Shown here: in pieces, positions 1 to 5,947 of the stretch
Layout of the letters: each line of letters opens with the position of its first letter
Numbering within the stretch: the stretch's first letter is position 1
NCBI GenBank assembly: GCA_009774585.1
Contig: VSOA01000192.1
Span: 1-7,371 of the forward strand
Reading direction: 5' to 3'
Source: Lachnospiraceae bacterium
GTDB taxonomy: Bacteria; Bacillota; Clostridia; Lachnospirales; Lachnospiraceae
DNA: 7,371 nt
The notes under the pieces: generated by a model
The model's database searches: none
Seen by the model: the letters and a program-made list of their open reading frames with translations, nothing else
Told to the model about the DNA's origin: nothing
Program-made: the position numbers and the translations under genes

Positions 1-832
1 TATCCTCGTAGATTAACACAAGTCCGTCTGACGGAACATCATAGCTTGGTATTTTATTCTCAAAATATGTGATTTCATCCAAAATTGTATCCGGATTCAC
101 CAGCCTGCTTTCCACCACGTCAAACCCCTGCCGCGTAAGAAAATCAAACTGCGCCGACCGGGAATTATGAAAGTCCTCCCCATCGGCTCTTACAAGGCTG
201 AAGGCGTAGAAATGAACATTGCGGGCTGCCGTGATCTCATTGTTCAACTGCCGCACGGAACCGCTGCAAAGATTTCTCGGATTCTTATATTTTGCCTCAG
301 CTTCTTCAATCCGGCTGTTAATCTTCTCAAATTCTCTGTAAGTGATGACTGCCTCGCCCCGCAGAATCAGTTCGCCCTGAAAAGGAATCGCAAGAGGGAG
401 ATTCCGGAACACTTTGGCATTGTTCGTGACAACCTCTCCCACCTCGCCATTTCCTCTGGTAACTGCTTTCACCAGTTTTCCTCCGGCATATGTCAGCACA
501 ATCGTAAGACCGTCCAGCTTCCACGACAACAGCGCTTCCTTACCATTCAACCAATCGCGTAGTTCCTCTCTGCTTTTTGTCTTGGCAAGCGAAAGCATAG
601 GCTGATCGTGTCGCTCTTTTGGAAGTTCCTCAACCGCCTCATATCCGACATGCATTGTAGGGCTGTTTGCAATAATAACCCCCGTTTCCTCCTCCAGCGC
701 CGCCAGTTCATCATATAAACGGTCATATTCATAATTGCTCATAATCTCCGTATCCTGCGCATAATATGCTTCGGACGCTCTATTTAGAAGAGAAACCAAT
801 TCTCTCATTCGATTCATTGTCTGTTCATTCAC
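1..832 (-). CDS. ligA: NAD-dependent DNA ligase (LigA-type), N-terminal part, cut by the left edge
   Basis: Seals nicks in duplex DNA using NAD+ during replication and repair (family knowledge). The frame is open from 832 to base 1 with no stop: 277 codons of a family usually near 650-670 residues. The OB, zinc-finger, HhH and BRCT parts would lie past the left edge. Numbering from GTG 832: residues 1-75 resemble the NAD-binding Ia domain (IMSNYEYDRLYDEL, NSPT.HVGYE); MLSL follows at 79-82; then the nucleotidyltransferase with SWKLDG (Lys105, the AMP-accepting lysine), TRGNG, LRGEA (Glu160), NPRN (Arg186), VRQL (Arg194) and PSDGLVLI. GTG 832 directly follows an in-frame TAA and has GGAAGG (843-848) 10 bases upstream; ATG 817 in the same frame is a fair alternative with no visible ribosome binding site. 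The gene begins 28 bases after rluF, so co-transcription is likely. Odd: the Glu usually two before the Lys is Ser103, and the motif IV Lys position is Ile274. Family call is firm; it may be a second, divergent ligase rather than the main one. Confidence 0.88.
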   Translation of the reverse strand, partial: MNEQTMNRMRELVSLLNRASEAYYAQDTEIMSNYEYDRLYDELAALEEETGVIIANSPTMHVGYEAVEELPKERHDQPMLSLAKTKSREELRDWLNGKEALLSWKLDGLTIVLTYAGGKLVKAVTRGNGEVGEVVTNNAKVFRNLPLAIPFQGELILRGEAVITYREFEKINSRIEEAEAKYKNPRNLCSGSVRQLNNEITAARNVHFYAFSLVRADGEDFHNSRSAQFDFLTRQGFDVVESRLVNPDTILDEITYFENKIPSYDVPSDGLVLIYED

Positions 833-842
833 TTAGAATCTA

Positions 843-848
843 CCTTCC
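843..848 (-). promoter_or_regulatory. Ribosome binding site for the DNA ligase gene
   Basis: GGAAGG on the minus strand, 10 bases before GTG 832. It is an imperfect match to the anti-Shine-Dalgarno sequence, and it is the only purine-rich stretch well placed for an in-frame start, so it favours GTG 832 over ATG 817. Confidence 0.45.
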
Positions 849-860
849 ATTCTTTGTTCT

Positions 861-1598
861 TTATATATCTCTGCTGTCAAATCCGCATTGTTCATACAGA
901 CTTTTCATCTCATCGCTTGTGAGTTCCCTGTATTCTCCGGGTTTCAGGTTCTCAATGCCTATATTAATAACGCGTGTTCTCTTCAGTGAAAACACTTCGT
1001 ACCCCTGCGTTGCACACATGCGGCGAATCTGCCTGTTTAAACCCTGCGTCAGCACCATCCGTATCGTTTTGGGTCCGATCCGTTCTATCTCACAGGGGCG
1101 TGTTGTAGTATCCAGCTCTTCCAGATAGATTCCCTGACGCATACGCATAAGCGCTTCTTCATTCCACTCCTCTGTCACCTTGACAATATATTCTTTCTCA
1201 TGACGGTTGACACCGCGCATCATCGCGTCAATAAGCACACCGTCATTCGTCATCAGAAGCAGGCCCTCCGAATCTTTATCCAGTCGGCCTGCATAGGTAA
1301 TGCGTATCGGATAATTTAATTCTTCCGTCACAATTTTCTGTGCATGAGCATCCCGCTGCGTACAGACAACCCCTCTTGGTTTATAATACGCAAGCACCAC
1401 TTTTTTATCACGGTCTGCAGTCTTTTTCCCACGGACACGTATTTCTTCCTGCCCGGTCACCTTCATTCCCTGCACGGCTCTTATACCGTCTACCGTGACA
1501 ACACCCTGCTCAATCAGTTTATCCGCATCCCGTCTGGAGCAGATTCCGCAGGCGGCCAGATATTTATTTAAACGAATTTCTTCCATGTCCTTTTCCAA
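861..1598 (-). CDS. rluF: 23S rRNA pseudouridine synthase, RluF type (RsuA/RluB/E/F family)
   Basis: Isomerises a uridine in rRNA to pseudouridine; E. coli RluF acts on U2604 of 23S rRNA (family knowledge). The 245-residue protein has an N-terminal S4 RNA-binding domain (about 7-55, IRLNKYLAACGICSRRDADK), then the catalytic domain with GRLDKDSEGLLLMTND at 104-119, where Asp107 is the predicted catalytic residue. The signature GLNRQIRRM (186-194) with the following GYEV..LKRTR and GEYRELTSDE matches RluF rather than RluB, RluE or RsuA, so the subtype is well supported although the exact target base is inferred. The protein is somewhat shorter than E. coli RluF (about 290), mainly at the C-terminus. 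The start is TTG 1598: AAGGAG lies 6 bases upstream, whereas ATG 1586, four codons in, would be 18 bases from it. It follows the SGNH gene after a repeat-containing gap and precedes the ligase gene by 28 bases. Confidence 0.9.
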   Translation of the reverse strand: MEKDMEEIRLNKYLAACGICSRRDADKLIEQGVVTVDGIRAVQGMKVTGQEEIRVRGKKTADRDKKVVLAYYKPRGVVCTQRDAHAQKIVTEELNYPIRITYAGRLDKDSEGLLLMTNDGVLIDAMMRGVNRHEKEYIVKVTEEWNEEALMRMRQGIYLEELDTTTRPCEIERIGPKTIRMVLTQGLNRQIRRMCATQGYEVFSLKRTRVINIGIENLKPGEYRELTSDEMKSLYEQCGFDSRDI

Positions 1599-1604
1599 CC
1601 TATG

Positions 1605-1610
1605 CTCCTT
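1605..1610 (-). promoter_or_regulatory. Shine-Dalgarno that selects a TTG start for rluF
   Basis: AAGGAG on the minus strand, separated by 6 bases from TTG 1598. The only nearby in-frame ATG (1586) is 18 bases away, beyond normal spacing, so this site decides the start. Confidence 0.75.
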
Positions 1611-1614
1611 AACA

Positions 1615-1674
1615 TCCTATCACATCTCGTATATACTGTCGTATATGCTGTCGTATATACCGTCATACATTCCA
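1615..1674. repeat. 12-bp tandem repeat with palindromic core, between the SGNH gene and rluF
   Basis: On the plus strand, three near-identical 12-mers lie head to tail: TCGTATATACTG (1627-1638), TCGTATATGCTG (1639-1650) and TCGTATATACCG (1651-1662). A degenerate unit flanks each side (1615-1626 and 1663-1674). Copies 1 and 3 contain GTATATAC, an 8-base perfect palindrome; the middle copy differs by one base. The 12-base period is close to one helical turn. The block occupies most of the roughly 99-base gap, 17 bases or more from the rluF start. It could be a set of protein-binding sites, a slippage-generated spacer or part of the rluF leader; the sequence does not decide. I found no convincing sigma-A promoter in the gap. 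Confidence 0.8.
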
Positions 1675-1697
1675 ATCGATACACTTGTTATTTATCA

Positions 1698-2831
1698 TCA
1701 ACTCTGATTGTCTTGCTCCGTCGGTTCCACGGCATGTTCTAACAGAAACTGACGCCACACATCATAGTGCTGTGCATAGAGATGCACGCCGTCAAATGTC
1801 AGCTCCTCGTTCAGGAACCCCTGCTCATCGGTAAACAACGGGTTTGCATCCAGATAGAAAATATCCGTGCCATTCGCCAGCCGCGCCGACGCCGCGTTCT
1901 TGTCATTAATATTTATATTATTAAATTCTGTTTCAACATTATTCTTCTCTTCACTGACATGAAGATTCGCCATGATATAAATAACTGCTTCCGGCTGCCA
2001 CTCTCTGATCTGCCCTACTACCTCCCGATACTTTTCAAAATACATCTGTGTATTTCCGTAACCGAGTTCATTCATTCCAAGCATGATATAAATTTTACCG
2101 TATTTCTTCTGTTGTAATACCTGTGATAAATCTTCCTTGTCTCCTGTCTTCTGGTAAGTAACCCCGTCCGGCTCCAAAAGCTTAAAAATCGTCATACCGC
2201 TGTCGCAATAGAAATCTGCCGCATCCAGCCCGGCATAATCTGATATTCCCAGTGTTCTGGAATCGCCCAGAAACGCCGCATCATTAAAATAACTATCGTT
2301 TTCTATGCTGTAAGGATACTCCGTAGTCAATGCAACTTTTCCTGCATCGGAATAATAACGTGAATCTGTATCCGTTGGTTTGTATGTCTCATATTTTGTA
2401 ATACCCTTTATCTTTTCATCCGATTTTTCTTGGATTTCTTCCGCTTCGTCATCTCTATTATATTCATCATTATTCTGTATATCGTCTTCCTCTATCTTGC
2501 ATTCTCCTGCATTATCTATTCTGTCCGATTCGCTTTCATCCATAATTTCCAGTTCCTCAGCTTCTTTTACCGCTTGGTCCGACATCTGTTCCATAGGAAC
2601 GTCCTGCGTGAAAATATTGATTCCGCTCACCTGCGCAAGGACTGTCTGTGCATTACCCACAACAGATTTGAATCCAATCTCATCAGAATAGAGCATCACT
2701 GCAAAGGAAGTAACCCCCACCGCAAGCAGATAAGGGCAGTTATATACAAAAGCTTTCCAATCTTTCTTTGCCCGCTTTTTCTTTTTGCTTCTCTTTCTTT
2801 TTTTCTCTTCTGTCTTTATGTTCTTACTCAT
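1698..2831 (-). CDS. Membrane-anchored SGNH/GDSL-like hydrolase or O-acyltransferase, partner of the MBOAT protein
   Basis: Predicted extracytoplasmic enzyme of the SGNH fold, which removes or transfers acyl groups on glycans or lipids. Numbered from ATG 2831 (377 residues): a very basic cytoplasmic tail (about 5-25), one membrane segment (about 29-48, CPYLLAVGVTSFAVMLY), an acidic linker (80-142, about 40% Asp/Glu), then the catalytic domain. Block I is FLGDSRTLG with Ser191; a Gly lies in CDSGMTIF; block III is LGMNELG with Asn254; block V is FDGVHL with Asp347 and His350, so Ser, Gly, Asn, Asp and His are all present. ATG 2837 lies two codons upstream but only 3 bases from the AGGA site; ATG 2831 is 9 bases from it. 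The stop is followed in frame by TGA and TAA. The gene is 18 bases after the MBOAT gene, so the two probably act together as in DltB/DltD or AlgI with AlgJ/AlgX. Whether it transfers acyl groups or is an esterase is not visible. Confidence 0.82.
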   Translation of the reverse strand: MSKNIKTEEKKRKRSKKKKRAKKDWKAFVYNCPYLLAVGVTSFAVMLYSDEIGFKSVVGNAQTVLAQVSGINIFTQDVPMEQMSDQAVKEAEELEIMDESESDRIDNAGECKIEEDDIQNNDEYNRDDEAEEIQEKSDEKIKGITKYETYKPTDTDSRYYSDAGKVALTTEYPYSIENDSYFNDAAFLGDSRTLGISDYAGLDAADFYCDSGMTIFKLLEPDGVTYQKTGDKEDLSQVLQQKKYGKIYIMLGMNELGYGNTQMYFEKYREVVGQIREWQPEAVIYIMANLHVSEEKNNVETEFNNININDKNAASARLANGTDIFYLDANPLFTDEQGFLNEELTFDGVHLYAQHYDVWRQFLLEHAVEPTEQDNQS

Positions 2832-2840
2832 ATGCATCAG

Positions 2841-2844
2841 TCCT
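2841..2844 (-). promoter_or_regulatory. Ribosome binding site for the SGNH gene
   Basis: AGGA on the minus strand in the 18-base gap after the MBOAT stop. It lies 9 bases from ATG 2831 but only 3 from ATG 2837, so it favours the second of the two closely spaced ATGs. Confidence 0.5.
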
Positions 2845-2849
2845 ATTTG

Positions 2850-4271
2850 CTAAAATCTGAAATAAAGGAACGGATTGTTCGCCCCCACCATAATCTCATA
2901 TACGGAAAACCAGAATATCACCAAAATTATAATAACTGCAAACCATCTGTCGCGGTATTTGTGATACATTTTACCGGGCAGCGGAGTTGCAAACAAAATA
3001 CACGCAATTAATAACACCCAATATTCTTGCAAATACCGTATTAGCTGCTGCATTCCAACCATAACCGTTGAATTATGTATTCCGACCATATTGCCGAGAT
3101 AGGACGCCAACTGCCTGATATCAGTAATTGCAAAGATAACCCAGGTAACCGGAATCAACAGCAACGTATAGACATGTCCTATTACTTTGGTATTCTCCAG
3201 TCTCCTGCCATATGTATTCTTTTCCACTGTAAGAATAAAGAAGAAAATCAGTCCCCACAATAGGAAATTCCAGTCTGCCCCATGCCACAACCCGGTAAAA
3301 ACCCACACAATAAAGAGATTACAGACCATCCGAAGCTTTCCCTTGCGGCTGCCCCCTAACGGAAAATAGACATACTCCCGAAACCATCTGCCAAGCGTCA
3401 TATGCCACCTGCGCCAGAATTCCGAAACGGAACGCGATATATACGGATTATCAAAATTGCGCGGTATTCTGAAACCCAGCATCTTGCCAAGCCCCATAGC
3501 CATGACAGAATATCCCCAGAAATCAAAATAAATCTGGAAAGAATACGCTATGGCTCCCAGCCAGGCAACTGTACAATGCAGGTTCCCCGCTCCTGCCGTC
3601 ATAATCGTATTCCATAGCGTACCGATCTGATTCGCCAGAAGCACCTTAAGCCCAAGTCCCACCGTAAAGAGCTTTAGCCCGTTCTCCACATTACGAATTC
3701 TTATCTTCCTGCTCTTCATCCGGTCAGCCACTTCATCATACCGTACGATCGGCCCGGCAATCAACTGCGGGAACATGCTCACATAAGCGGCAAATGAAAT
3801 AAAATCCGGGGGTTCCGACAGCGTACCGCGATAACAGTCCGCCTGATAGGACACCATCTGAAACGTATAGAAACTGATTCCGAGAGGAAGCGTCAGCATC
3901 AAAACCGGCACCAGCTCATATTCCGCAAGGCCGTTTATATTGACTGCCGCGAAATCCCAATATTTAAATACAAACAAGAGACCGAAGTCTATCATAAGTG
4001 AGGCAAAAAGCGCCACTTTCTTACGCCTTTCCCGTTTCTTAGCACGGTTCTGCTGCGGAGAACGGGGTTCCCAAAACATATATCTGCTAAAACCATAATT
4101 GACAAGCACGGAAAAAATGAGCAGCAGAACAAAATACGGTTCTCCCACTCCATAGAAAATAAGACTTCCCGCCAAGAGCACAATATTGCGATACTTGGCA
4201 GGAATAAGCAAATATATCAACATAAAAACCGGCAAAAACCGGAATAAAAATCCTACACTGGAAAATAACAT
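2850..4271 (-). CDS. MBOAT family membrane-bound O-acyltransferase (AlgI/DltB type)
   Basis: Multi-span membrane protein predicted to move an acyl group, probably acetyl, from a cytoplasmic donor across the membrane for O-acylation of a surface or secreted glycan. From ATG 4271 it has 473 residues, typical of AlgI-like proteins, and about 10-12 hydrophobic segments (for example 9-24, 29-43, 46-64, 84-107, 120-145, 157-176, 198-217, 235-266, 313-350, 367-383, 417-432, 443-461). Family landmarks are LPLGISFYTFQMVSY, FPQLIAGPIVR, FDFWGYSVMAMGLGKMLG, then EFWRRWHMTLGRWFREYVYFPLGG with His290, and GLWHGADWNFLLWG with His330, the conserved MBOAT histidine. A TTG in the same frame at 4292 extends the reading frame by 7 codons, but GGGAG 8 bases before ATG 4271 supports the ATG. 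It has its own promoter and leads a two-gene unit with the SGNH gene. The glycan target is unknown; the alginate and teichoic acid partners seen with AlgI and DltB are absent here. Confidence 0.93.
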   Translation of the reverse strand: MLFSSVGFLFRFLPVFMLIYLLIPAKYRNIVLLAGSLIFYGVGEPYFVLLLIFSVLVNYGFSRYMFWEPRSPQQNRAKKRERRKKVALFASLMIDFGLLFVFKYWDFAAVNINGLAEYELVPVLMLTLPLGISFYTFQMVSYQADCYRGTLSEPPDFISFAAYVSMFPQLIAGPIVRYDEVADRMKSRKIRIRNVENGLKLFTVGLGLKVLLANQIGTLWNTIMTAGAGNLHCTVAWLGAIAYSFQIYFDFWGYSVMAMGLGKMLGFRIPRNFDNPYISRSVSEFWRRWHMTLGRWFREYVYFPLGGSRKGKLRMVCNLFIVWVFTGLWHGADWNFLLWGLIFFFILTVEKNTYGRRLENTKVIGHVYTLLLIPVTWVIFAITDIRQLASYLGNMVGIHNSTVMVGMQQLIRYLQEYWVLLIACILFATPLPGKMYHKYRDRWFAVIIILVIFWFSVYEIMVGANNPFLYFRF

Positions 4272-4279
4272 AGACAGCG

Positions 4280-4284
4280 CTCCC
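4280..4284 (-). promoter_or_regulatory. Shine-Dalgarno that selects ATG 4271 for the MBOAT gene
   Basis: GGGAG on the minus strand, 8 bases before ATG 4271. It falls inside the 7-codon extension that would begin at TTG 4292, which argues against that upstream start. Confidence 0.6.
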
Positions 4285-4329
4285 AAGCACAAATTAAAGT
4301 ATTATGTCGAAAAAGCAAACCCTATATCT

Positions 4330-4358
4330 AGTATATTCCAGTCAGGATTATTTTACAA
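4330..4358 (-). promoter_or_regulatory. Predicted sigma-A promoter for the MBOAT-SGNH unit
   Basis: On the minus strand, -35 TTGTAA (4353-4358) and -10 TATACT (4330-4335) are separated by exactly 17 bases. The -10 matches the consensus at 5 of 6 positions and the -35 at 4 of 6. Transcription would begin near 4323, giving a leader of about 50 bases before ATG 4271. It lies in the only substantial gap upstream of the MBOAT gene. It is predicted from sequence alone. Confidence 0.6.
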
Positions 4359-4371
4359 GAGGCTAATTCAG

Positions 4372-4385
4372 GCAAATCTCTTTGC
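4372..4385. other. Short inverted repeat just after the GH13 stop
   Basis: GCAAA and TTTGC flank a 4-base loop, a perfect 5-bp stem starting 10 bases after the GH13 stop. A T-run does not follow on the minus strand and the stem is AT-rich, so it is at best a weak terminator or mRNA-end structure. Readthrough from the GH13 gene into the MBOAT gene therefore remains possible. Confidence 0.3.
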
Positions 4386-4395
4386 GAGACATCTC

Positions 4396-5943
4396 TCATA
4401 CTGCCTTACAAATCACAAATGACTGAGCCCCCAATTTACAGCTTCCCTCTCCTTCTTCCAAAGACCCAAGCGTATAAATCACATGACTCTTTCTTACATC
4501 AATTTCCAGTGTTTCCGTACGGCATGACGGATTGCACAGTATGATCAAATCATCCCGCCTGTATGCAAAACTTCTTTTACCTTCTTCGACAGACACGATC
4601 TCAAGGTTATCATGTCTTGTAAAAGCATCCTGCTTACTTCTGATATCCAGAATCTGTCTGACCGTATGATAGAGCGAATCGGCACGTTTCTGCTGTTTCT
4701 CCACGGTAGGCGCATCTTTGGCGTCATCCGTAGGAAGGTACAGGCTTGACTGATCTGCCTCCGAGAATCCAAGATTCAAACCGTTATTCCACTGCATAGG
4801 CGTTCTCGAACCCGTTCTCGTATATCCGCCTTCCTTGCTGGGAAGCACTCTGTATCGCATACCGATTTCATCGCCGTAATAAATAAAAGGCGCACCGGGC
4901 ATTGTCAGCAGAAACGCAAACGCAAGCTTTAACTCACTTTCTTCCAGACGGTACGCCGCACGAACCATATCGTGATTGCCCGTGATCAAACAATACATCC
5001 CTTTCTCCTTGACAGCCTCATACTTGGGAAGATATTCCTTCAAAAAATCCTGTATGCTTCGCGTACTGTCTTTCTTAAAGAAACTGTTATCACGCCCTGT
5101 ATCGTCATAATCACGCATCAAGAGGTTATAGCCGTTGCCGTACCAATCAAGAAAAAAGTCCATCTGAAAACCGGCCCTGCCGATTGCCGACTCCGGATTG
5201 TTCCACTCAGATACAAACACGGCGTCCGGATATCTCTCCGAAACCTGCTCAAACATATCACTCCATACCTTGCAAGTCCCGCTCTTGATCTCGTCGTCGT
5301 TTTTCACAAGAGAATCAGCCATATCTACCCGGAAACCGTCACACCCTTCTTCCAGCCAATAACACATGATATCTATCAGTGCCTCTCTGGTAGCAAGACA
5401 TGCCGAGTGGTCGATCGGTTTCTGCCACTTCTCCTGCGGATTAAGAAATCCGTAATTCAGCGCCGGCTGACATTTAAAAAAATTAATGATATACGCTCCG
5501 TTGCGTTCACGCTCTCCCGCTATATATGCAAGCCCCTCCGCCCGCTTAAACCAACTGTCCGTCCAAATATAACGGTCCGAATATTCATTCGGCTCATTCT
5601 TTCCGCTCTCGATAAACCATGGGTGTTCCTCGGATGTGTGTCCCGGCACAAGATCCAGAAGAATGTGCATCCCTCTTGTATGCACCTCTTCAAATAGCTG
5701 TTTCATATCTTCCATCGTTCCGTACCGCGCGGCAACCTTCTTGTAATCCCGCACATCGTACCCGGCGTCCATAAAGGGGGAATCGTAACAGGGATTCATC
5801 CAGATTGCATTGCACCCTAACTCCTTTATATAATCCAGTTTCTCTATGATTCCTTGGACATCGCCTATCCCGTCCCCATCGGAGTCCTTAAAGGATTGCG
5901 GATAAATCTCATAGAATACCGCTGTTTTCAACCATTCTGTCAT
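4396..5943 (-). CDS. GH13 alpha-glucosidase-like glycoside hydrolase
   Basis: Predicted cytoplasmic enzyme acting on alpha-linked gluco-oligosaccharides; no signal peptide or membrane segment is seen. The 515 residues fit GH13 alpha-glucosidases and oligo-1,6-glucosidases. In order: VFYEIYPQSF (9-18), a calcium-loop motif DSDGDGIGD (20-28), region I DLVPGHTS (97-104), region V QPALN (159-163), region II GFRVDMAD with nucleophile Asp207 (Arg205 two before it), region III FVSEWNNP with acid/base Glu246, region IV TGNHDM with Asp325, FIYYGDEIGM (353-362) and RTPMQW (380-385), then a C-terminal beta domain. The catalytic triad is complete. Regions I and V depart from the usual DLVVNHTS and QPDLN: Gly101 replaces the Asn, and Ala161 the Asp. 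Both may define a subfamily. Exact substrate and linkage, or a transglycosylase role such as trehalose synthase, cannot be fixed. ATG 5943 is set by AAGGAGG 7 bases upstream; the start lies 4 bases after the methyltransferase stop. Confidence 0.9.
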   Translation of the reverse strand: MTEWLKTAVFYEIYPQSFKDSDGDGIGDVQGIIEKLDYIKELGCNAIWMNPCYDSPFMDAGYDVRDYKKVAARYGTMEDMKQLFEEVHTRGMHILLDLVPGHTSEEHPWFIESGKNEPNEYSDRYIWTDSWFKRAEGLAYIAGERERNGAYIINFFKCQPALNYGFLNPQEKWQKPIDHSACLATREALIDIMCYWLEEGCDGFRVDMADSLVKNDDEIKSGTCKVWSDMFEQVSERYPDAVFVSEWNNPESAIGRAGFQMDFFLDWYGNGYNLLMRDYDDTGRDNSFFKKDSTRSIQDFLKEYLPKYEAVKEKGMYCLITGNHDMVRAAYRLEESELKLAFAFLLTMPGAPFIYYGDEIGMRYRVLPSKEGGYTRTGSRTPMQWNNGLNLGFSEADQSSLYLPTDDAKDAPTVEKQQKRADSLYHTVRQILDIRSKQDAFTRHDNLEIVSVEEGKRSFAYRRDDLIILCNPSCRTETLEIDVRKSHVIYTLGSLEEGEGSCKLGAQSFVICKAV

Positions 5944-5947
5944 TTTT

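Noticed and set aside
327..732. Two small minus-strand open frames (327-524 and 547-732)
   Set aside because: Both are out of frame with the DNA ligase gene, which stays open from 832 to 1 and carries the KLDG motif; they are alternate-frame artefacts. Neither they nor the ligase shows any frameshift.
1615..1674. CRISPR array
   Set aside because: The units are 12 bases and directly adjacent, with no unique spacers, so this is a simple tandem repeat.
1599..1697. Promoter for rluF inside the repeat-bearing gap
   Set aside because: TATATA and TATACG words are frequent because of the repeat, but none has a -35 box at 16-18 bases. TTGGAA near 1672-1677 has no -10 at the right distance.
2770..2800. 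Programmed -1 frameshift at AAAAAG words in the Lys/Arg tail of the SGNH gene
   Set aside because: No stimulatory structure is apparent, the zero frame continues into a complete SGNH domain, and the words are explained by lysine codons.
2430..3011. Plus-strand open frame of 193 codons, rich in Phe, Ile and Leu and membrane-like
   Set aside because: It crosses the antisense of the SGNH and MBOAT genes. Its hydrophobicity arises from the complement of the acidic linker and A-rich tail codons, not from a real membrane protein.
4372..4385. Hairpin GCAAA-loop-TTTGC as a rho-independent terminator
   Set aside because: The stem is only 5 bp, AT-rich and not followed by a T-run on the transcribed strand. 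It is listed only as a short inverted repeat.
4972..5697. Plus-strand open frame of 241 codons
   Set aside because: It lies entirely antisense to the GH13 gene, whose motifs are unambiguous. The translation shows no domain and no good ribosome binding site was noted, so it is a shadow frame.
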